Origin: Chytriomyces cf. hyalinus JEL632
Lineage: Eukaryota > Chytridiomycota > Chytridiomycetes > Chytridiales > Chytriomycetaceae
Assembly: GCA_025435555.1 (NCBI GenBank)
Contig: JAIWWG010000070.1
Coordinates: 1-64,000 of the forward strand
Direction of reading: 5' to 3'
Length of the DNA: 64,000 bases
The translations under genes were made by a program, and so were the position numbers. A model generated the notes under the pieces. It was given only the letters and a program-made list of their open reading frames with translations, was not told the DNA's origin and ran no database searches. Shown here piece by piece: positions 57,113 through 64,000 of the stretch (positions are counted from its first letter, which is position 1; each line of letters opens with the position of its first letter).

Positions 57113-59585
57113 ATGGCTTCGTTCACTGTCGAGCAAGTTGCCCAGCACAACAAGGCAAATACCTCTCTTGCTGCTGCGTACCCCACGGCAGACGGTCCTC
57201 TGTCTAACCCTTGACCGTTTATTCGAAATGCCACTTTAAACGCGTTAACAGGAATCCGATGTCTGGATTATTGTGCATGGGAAGGTGTGTTCTGCATTCT
57301 TGCTCCTTTTTCAGCGTTCCTGCAATTCTAAGCTCTGTTCCATCAGGTTTACGATGTTGTGAGTCATCAGTGCACCTTTGTTTCTGTCGCTTTCGATTCC
57401 AGCATTAACGGTCGACCCTCATTCAGACAAACTTCTTGGCCGATCATCCAGGCGGCAAAAAAGTTCTCTTGAAGGTATGTGCCCGCTTCTCCTCGTGTTT
57501 CAAACCCTCTTTCGAAGCTTCTTGCTCCGGGTTGCCAAGCGTGTCATAACCATAAACACGTGCGACACAGGTTGCAGGCACAGACGCTTCGAAGCAGTTT
57601 GACCAATTTCACAATGCGGCCGTGCTCGACAAGTTTGGGCCTGATGTTGAGTGGCGCTTTCCTTTTTATTTTTTTGGTGTTCGGCGCACGTGGGTTTCCC
57701 AAAATGAGCCACCTGTTTTGTAACTCGAAGCTCTTTTTTTTGGTCTTTTAGCTTTTAAAGGGAAGCATTGGAGGAGCTGCAGAAGTGCCTGCTCCTGTTG
57801 CTGAGGCTGCTGCTGACGCGGAGCTTGTTGGAACTGAGTCGGGTGAATCTTTTGGAGACCTTGTTCCGTTTGGAGACCCGTACTGGTACCAAGATTGGGT
57901 GAGTCTCTCATCTTTTTGTGCGCGAAATTTCTTTAAGTAAACTGGGGATGCAACACGCTTTTTTGTAGGGATCCCCCTTCTACAACCAAACACACAGAAA
58001 ACTGCGCAGTTACGTGAGAAACTTTGTCGAAAAGGAAATTATGCCCTTTTGCCATGAATGGGACGAAGCAAAAGCCGTACCAAAATCGTTGTTCAAAAAA
58101 GCTGGTAATTTGCATGTGATGCCTTTTGTTGAAACATGTTATCTGATGTTTGCATATTTTAGCTCAAGCTGGGCTTCTTCCATGCATGGTTGGCAGCCAT
58201 TGGCCCACAGAATACGCGCCTGTGCCACCGCCTGTGGGGATTAAGCCTGAAGAGTTTGACGCATTCCATCCTGTAAGGAACTTCAATATATCTGTTTTGT
58301 CGTGTGACTGACTGGGACCCCAAAAAAAAAACCGTGTTCAGCTCGTTGTTTGCGATGAACTTTGCCGCACTGGATCTGGGGGTGTAGCTTGGGGACTTGT
58401 TGGAGGAATGGGAATTGGGCTGCCACCGATTATTCACTTTGGAAGTCCAGAAATGAAAGCCCGCGTTGTTCCGCAGGTGCTTTCTGGAGACAAGTTTATC
58501 TGCTTGGCGATTACCGAGCCGTATGGTGGGTTGTTGCGGACTTTCCATTTGTTGCTTTGAAGCTAAGCAATGCAATTCTTGGCAGCTGGATCGGACGTCG
58601 CAAATTTGAAGTGTGAGGCCAAGAAAACACCAGATGGCAAGCATTTCATTGTGAACGGCGAAAAGAAATGGATTGTGAGTGAACGAATGCTGCTGTTTCT
58701 TGCTGTTTTTAACAGTATTTCTTTTTCAGACGAACGGTGTGTTTGCCGACTATTTCACTGTTGCCTGTCGCACGGGAGATGAAGGGATGGGAGGTCTATC
58801 GCTTCTTCTGATTGAGAGAACCATGCCTGGAGTGACAACTCGTCAGATGAACTGCAGTGGTGTTTGGGCTTCAGGGACCTCCTATGTCACGTTCGAAGAT
58901 GTCAAAGTACCGGTAGAGAATCTGATCGGAAAGGAAAACAAGGGCTTCAAGTGCATCATGTGTATGGTTTTGTTTTGTCGCATTTAATGCATCTAAAATT
59001 GACCCGTCTTCATCTTTGCAGACAACTTTAACAATGAAAGAATGGGAATCGCGATGCAAGCGACTCGTTTCGCTCGTGTTTGTTACGAAGATGCGATGAA
59101 GTACGCCCACAAGCGCAAGACATTCGGAAAGCTCCTTATTGATCATCCCGTGATTCGAAACAAGGTGAGAAATCAGCGACCGTTAATTTTGCTTAATGGG
59201 CCACTGAAGCTGTTTTGATTCCTCCTAATTCAACATTCAAAAGTTCGCGCATATGGCTCGCAAAATCGAGGCAACTCATGCATGGATGGAAATTCTGCTT
59301 TATCAGTCCCAAACAATGGATCCGGATCTGCAAATGCTGAAGCTGGGTGGACCTGTCGCTCTGCTCAAGGCACAAAGCACTCAAACGTTTGAATACTGTG
59401 CGCGTGAAGCTGCTCAAATCTTTGGAGGACTTGCGTATTCGCGTGGTGGACAAGCTGAGCGAGTGGAGCGCTTATACCGTGAAGTTCGCGCTTATGCAAT
59501 TCCCGGTGGATCTGAAGAGATTATGCTTGAGCTTGGTATTCGTCAGTCGCTGAAGGTTGCTGAATTCATGGGCAGCAAAATGTAA
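57113..59585 (+). CDS. Cytochrome b5 / acyl-CoA dehydrogenase fusion
   Basis: The N-terminus (MASFTVEQVAQHNK) leads into a cytochrome b5 domain with ESDVWIIVHGKVYDV and the heme-ligand motif FLADHPGGKKVLLK near 57430. A linker is followed by the acyl-CoA dehydrogenase domain: YVRNFVEKEIMPFCHEWDE, GGVAWGLVGGMGIGLPPI, AGSDVANLKCEAKK and EKKWITNGVFADYF (FAD-contacting). RMGIAMQATRFARVCYEDAM and the C-terminal IFGGLAYSRGGQAERVERLY with YREVRAYAIPGGSEEIM follow. It would oxidise an acyl-CoA, with b5 perhaps feeding electrons. Ten or more short introns split it, and the join after the first exon (near 57205) is uncertain. AATAAA is at 59607. Such fusions are known in fungi; substrate length is unknown. 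Confidence 0.9.
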
Positions 59586-60662
59586 TTTAGTTGAGATGCA
59601 GACTTGAATAAAGAAATCCGTGAAGCGCGCTCGATATCTAGTTATCGGCTTTTGGATGGATGATACAGGAGAAAACAACCGGCCCATGCGATGATGGAGA
59701 ATGGAATGCCTACCGAAAAGCATCAAAGACAGGCTGTCTTCCTTGTAAAGTGGATATTTCGCAGTATGATTCGCTTATCACCGATCATCAGTCGTGCTCG
59801 TTTTTTGTGAGGAAGTCACAGCCTGTAAAATTTAGCTTTTAACTTGAGGGAAGGAAATACACCGATTGGCCAGGAAAGGACGCAATATCACCAGACTTTC
59901 AACGAATGAGACAGTACCCGGAACGCCGCCGGACGTATGAATCGTGTCAGCAGAGCTGGAATGCGTCTGAACTCAGTTATTCCATGGCCCGCCCTCTCTC
60001 AGATCCGAAGCAGATTTGACTTCGAACTGCTTCCAATCAAAACCAATCTGGCTCTGATATTTGACACCTTCTGGCTTGCTTGCCTTCTCTTTTTTACCAT
60101 GACCAAAAATAACCGCCCAGCCTTGCCTCCGTTGCAGATATTTTTAACACCGCTACTCTTTGCTTCTCTTCTCCCGTTTGATTTTTAATTTTAAGAGAGG
60201 GGGGCTATTCAATTGTTAAACTTTTTTGAAGCTGCTCTGAAGGTTTTTATTTTCTTTTGCCCGTTTCATTTTTGCTTCACCTCGCTCCTTCAGCCTTGTT
60301 TCGGCGAAATCAGTTTCATCATTATAACTGCTATATTCTCTTCTCTTTTCTCCTTATTCATACGCCATGATTTGTTCGGCCTCTCTCTCTATTTCTCCGT
60401 TTGTTGAAAACATACCCGGTGCTACTGCAAATAACGTTTTCTTCTTTGACGATTCTTTTTTGCTTTGGTCTTATTGACGTTTACTTTGTTTGTGGGCATC
60501 CGCTTCCAACTGCACCCCTCCACCCAAATCCCAACAAAAAAAAACCCCCAAACTCAAAAACAAACCAGAAAGTCAAGTTTCCACACGTACAACGGGGAGA
60601 CCGCAAGGAACGAAAAAAAAATAGCATCCGCCATTGGAAATTCTACGCTGGACGAATCCGCC
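59586..60662. other. Long pyrimidine-rich leader or intergenic region
   Basis: No coding frame is convincing. From about 60050 to 60480 the plus strand is rich in T and C, with many CTTT and TTTC words, then becomes A/C-rich up to the ATG at 60663. This looks like a promoter plus long 5' leader of the RNA-binding protein gene. Confidence 0.5.
59607..59612 (+). terminator. Poly(A) signal of the cytochrome b5-ACAD gene
   Basis: AATAAA lies 22 bases after the stop codon. Confidence 0.5.
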
Positions 60663-62679
60663 ATGAAACGCAGTGCCGACAACACATCTTTACCTGTATC
60701 CGTTCCTATGCAAAATTACTCGGCCATGAATGTGAAGCGCGTGCGGATGGGGATGGGGGGATATGCGGCGGTTTCTGGCGGAGCTGTTCCTGGCGGTTAC
60801 AGCAGCAACAATAACAGCAGCAGCAACAGCAATTTGATATGATGGGAAATCCAATGGGTGCCATGGGGATGGGATTTAATGGTGCTGGTGGTGTGGCCGC
60901 TGGTGGGAATGGGTTTAGTCAAAGGGGTGGAATGGACGCTGGATGGAATGCTTCAGGAATGGGTGTCGGACGAAGTTCTTCTGGTGCGGGTGGGATGTAC
61001 GGGAATCAAGCCGGTATGACGCAGTATATGGGGTGGAATGGGATTCAATTTCCAGTATCCTCAAAACCCAAATGGCATGATGGGCGGCGGATTTAACCCA
61101 GCTTTCCAAATGAATCAATTCCGGAATCCCATGTTTGCGGGCGGTATGGGTCATATGCAGGGCCTGCCAAACCGGACTGTATACATTGGAAATGTACCGC
61201 ACGGAGCCACTTACGAAGACATTCTGAACATGGTCAAATTTGGACCTTTGGAATCTGCCAAAATTGTCGAGGAGAAGAGCTGTTGCTTCCTGGCTTTTAT
61301 CGAAGCTACGTCGGCTTTGTCCTTCTTCAATGATTACCAGGGAAAGCGGGTTTTGATTGGCGACCACGAACTAAAGTTTGGGTGGGGAAAGCCCTCAGCA
61401 TGCCCACAGCATTTGTACACTGGTAATTTGTCCAAAATCTTTCTGGCTTTTATTGATTTCTAATCTGCGCCTTTCCTTTATTCATGGCTCAGATGTTTCA
61501 AACGGCGCTTCTCGCACAGTGCACATTGAATCTGTGGATGAAAACATCACCGAGCAAGGTTTGCGTGCAGAGCTTGATCCATTTGGTCCAATCGATCAAG
61601 TGCGGATTTTGGCGGATAAACATATCGCATTCGCTCACTTGTGTTCCGTTGCGAATGCCATGCGAGCAGTAGCCACGTTACCGACAAGGCCTCTTTTTGC
61701 GGGCAAGAGAATCAACTATGGTAAAGATCGCTGCGGAGCCTCGCTTCTGGGAAACAATGTCGGAAACAGGCCGACGTCCGTGCCTGGAATGATGATGGGA
61801 CAGCCTGCGATGATGAATCAGATGGGAATGATGAATCAAGGAAGGATGCGCCCAATGGTGGGTCAAGGCATTGGCGGCGGTATGGGTGTCATGGGTGGTG
61901 GTATGGGTGGTGGTATGGGCGGAGGCTTGGGTGCGGGAGGAGGTGGTCACGACGGGAATACTGTTCCCATGAACCCAATGCGGGCACTTTACCTTGGAGG
62001 TCTTCACCCGACTCAACGGCAAAGGATATTCTGGATGTAAGCCATCAATTTGCGCATAGATTCGTGTTCTCAAAATGTTGTATCCTCAGGTGGTTCGTGG
62101 CGGTTTGGTTCAACGACTAAGCGTCCTTCCCGACAAAAACACCGGATTCGTCACTTTTCTTGACCCTGTGGCGGCGCAAAACTTGTTTAATCGAGGAAAC
62201 AACGAAGGAGTTGTTATAAAGGGAAAGCGGGTGAAAGTTTCATGGGGTAAGGCCGCGCCAACGATTCCGGCGTTTGTTTATCAGGGAGTTCAAAACGGTG
62301 CTACAAGAAACGTTTGTGAGTATTACGTGTATTTGTTGATGCCGCTTCGTATTATATCCGTTGGTAAATTATATTCGTTTGCTCACGTCAGATGTTGGGC
62401 CCCTTGACCCTTCAATTACTGAAGAGCGTCTCTGGCAGGATGGAAATGATTCACATGATGACTGAAAAAAATTGCGGCTTTGTGAGCTTCACCGTTTTTG
62501 GGCACGCCATCAAAGCTGTTGAAGGGATCAAGTCTTTGAATCCGAATTACGCAAATTGCCGCGTGCATTATGGAAAGGATCGGTGCAACAAGCCGCTCAG
62601 GCCTCCAAGGATTCAACAGACGCAAATGGACGGAACAGTGGTAATTGGTCCACCAGGAGAAGATCATCCTGGTGCGTAG
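60663..62679 (+). CDS. Nrd1-like RNA-binding protein with four RRMs
   Basis: The layout matches the Nrd1/Msa2 type known from fission yeast, an RNA-binding regulator of differentiation. After a low-complexity Gly/Met/Asn-rich head, RRM1 begins RTVYIGNVPHGATYEDILNM. RRM2 begins RTVHIESVDENITEQGLRAE after an intron (about 61424-61494). A Met/Gly-rich linker follows, then RRM3 (RALYLGGLHP and VVRGGLVQRLSVLPDKNTGF). RRM4 has EMIHMMTEKNCGFVSFTVFG and ends RVHYGKDRCNKPLRP. Frame changes occur near 60820, 61050, 62010 and 62440 that ordinary introns do not fully explain. I regard these as very small introns or sequence indels, since the protein is conserved on both sides. Canonical introns lie at about 62038-62090 and 62315-62390. 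Confidence 0.8.
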
Positions 62680-62835
62680 TGTGAGTGTGCGTTTTGTGCG
62701 CGTTGTATTCAGTAAGGCCTGTTGATTGTATTTCCGACAAAAATATGATAATAAAATGCGAAGGGGGTTGCAAATGAAGTTGTCGGATTATGATGGGCGT
62801 GGGCATGATTTTGGACTCGAAAAGATCGCTCAAAA

Positions 62836-63505
62836 ATGTTGAGGTCTATACCGAACCGCCTCGAATCACATCCCATGAAACCACGAATTGTTGCCAATAT
62901 CCGGGAAATCTTCAGAAGAGCGGACGTTGAAAAGAGAGGAAGTCTCACAGTGCACGGCTTGAAAGTGGGATTTGTGGGGCTGCTGGGCTTCGAGCCATCG
63001 AATGTGAGCATATTCCCGTGCCAGGCCGAGCCTTTAGTGCGCTGAACTAGCCCCGCTTCCAAGTTCGAAATTGATCAGATATCGCACAAATTAAACATCG
63101 AGCGAGGCGGTTAGGTCAATTTCCTTTTAGTTAACAACAGCCTTACGTTGGGTAGTGCAATGACCAGAGCTGAACGAGGACGCGTTCGTTGAGTTGATGG
63201 GACCCAAAGTCGCAGCTTCTGACGTGGATGAAATGATACGCGCAATGTTTATCGCCATGGATGTTGACGGTGAGCTTTCGAGAATGAGAGCACATCATTC
63301 TTCGCAATCTACTTACGATGTCACATTCTCAATGCAACCAGGATGCGGATTCATCACTCTGCATGCCTTCAAGAGGGCAGTGGCTCTCGCGGCACCCCAT
63401 GTCACTGCTGCAGTGGCGGAAGACTTTTTTGCCGAGGCGGATGGGGACAGAGATGCACGCGTAGCTTACCGTGAATTTTGTAGTCTGGTGAAAAGGGCGA
63501 TTTGA
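62836..63505 (+). CDS. EF-hand protein resembling EFCAB11
   Basis: Four exons (62836-63003, about 63062-63110, about 63169-63269, about 63342-63505) encode about 155 residues. The reading begins MLRSIPNRLESHPMKPRIVA. EF-hand-like helices follow: EIFRRADVEKRGSLTVHGL, then GLLGFEPSN joined to FEIDQISHKLNIERG, then MFIAMDVD and GCGFITLHAFKRAVALAAPHV. The last loop, FFAEADGDRDARVAYREFC, has Asp residues at canonical calcium positions (D-G-D-R-D). Length and loop pattern resemble vertebrate EFCAB11. Introns are GT-AG and in frame. Calcium binding is likely only at the last loop, because the first has lost acidic positions. Function is unknown. Confidence 0.72.
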
Positions 63506-63882
63506 CGGTTATGATATTGTATCTCTCCATCGTGTCTCTTGCTGTTATTTCACTCTCTACTTTTTACCTGTATGGAGCCCATGTCATGCAGCTGGACTGC
63601 AGGAATGTCACCAAGAATACACACATTTTTATGTCACTGTTTTCCTTTTTTTATATTTTGAGAAAAGTTTGGAGAGGTGAGAATTGTTCCACATGCCGAG
63701 AACGAGAGAAATGAAGGCGGCGCTGTTCCAGTTGGAATATTTCTCGTGTGGTCGCTGCATCGGAGTCTATGACGGGATCGGAGTGGACGAAGGCCGTCGG
63801 ATCTTTGTTTACAACCCGGACAATCCGTCTAACCCGCCTTTGCCCACCTCTCCGATTCGAAGGGTTTCTGTCTTGGGTTTAA
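63506..63882. other. Intergenic, no supported gene
   Basis: A frame at 63684-63929 is open but overlaps the start of the next gene in another frame and shows no family motif. Confidence 0.5.
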
Positions 63883-64000
63883 ATGATGGCTGCTACTTCT
63901 GTTTCTGTGTCTGCGTCCGGTGCTGGTAAACAGCTGTTCATCGGAAATGTAAATATCCCAGTGCTTTGCTTTTGCTTTTGTTTTGGTGTGAAAATCCTTC
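63883..64000 (+). CDS. First exon of an RRM-type RNA-binding protein, cut by the window edge
   Basis: From ATG at 63883 the frame reads MMAATSVSVSASGAGKQLFI and then GN before a GTAAAT donor at about 63949. KQLFIGN is the usual start of an RRM RNP-2 strand, so a single- or multi-RRM protein follows beyond the window. The second ATG, at 63886, is equally possible. Confidence 0.5.
   Translation, partial: MMAATSVSVSASGAGKQLFIGNVNIPVLCFCFCFGVKIL

Overview
The window is nuclear DNA of an early-diverging fungus, most likely a zoosporic (chytrid-type) one. The conserved genes are fungal or opisthokont housekeeping genes: MSH3, CDC6, poly(A) polymerase, CAP/Srv2, an Nrd1-like four-RRM protein, an OPT oligopeptide transporter and a cytochrome b5-acyl-CoA dehydrogenase fusion. 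They are split by many short GT-AG introns, mostly 50-90 nt. An EFCAB11-like EF-hand gene and a TIR/ankyrin/ZZ giant are unlike yeast or mushroom content and fit a flagellated lineage. The species assignment is inference.

Layout. 1-4432 holds two DNA transposons of the IS630/Tc1 type. The first is decayed and cut by the window edge. The second (2032-4430) looks intact, with 23-bp terminal inverted repeats, a TA duplication, a DD34E transposase and a convergent second gene of unknown function. 4740-15200 is a repeat block: one unit about 3 kb long occurs twice forward (A, B) and once inverted (C), each carrying the same 150-residue unrecognised ORF. 16196-21848 has a divergent pair, MSH3 and a multi-pass membrane protein. 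22496-31064 is a single giant gene encoding coiled coil, TIR, ankyrin array, ZZ zinc finger, second ankyrin array and acidic tail. It shares a short promoter with a divergent Sel1-repeat gene.

33143-41351 carries an endonuclease/exonuclease/phosphatase gene, a microsatellite-rich spacer, an OPT transporter and isopentenyl-diphosphate isomerase. 41638-51723 contains five alanine/proline-rich secreted surface proteins, four of them in a near-tandem run; poly(A) polymerase, an RBM18-like RRM gene and a small unidentified gene are interspersed. 52322-64000 is a dense forward run: CDC6, CAP, cytochrome b5-ACAD, Nrd1-like RNA-binding protein, EFCAB11-like protein, and the first exon of another RRM gene.

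The most unusual items are the coiled-coil-TIR-ankyrin-ZZ protein (an NLR-like or sensor-like architecture with the TIR glutamate motif retained), the two-gene transposon, the mosaic repeat block, the surface-protein family, and two neighbouring introns in the transporter gene that resemble each other. Exon boundaries were read by eye from splice motifs and frame continuity and should be treated as a model. Several genes contain frame changes that no ordinary intron explains, which may be assembly indels. No tRNA, rRNA, CRISPR or plasmid feature was seen.
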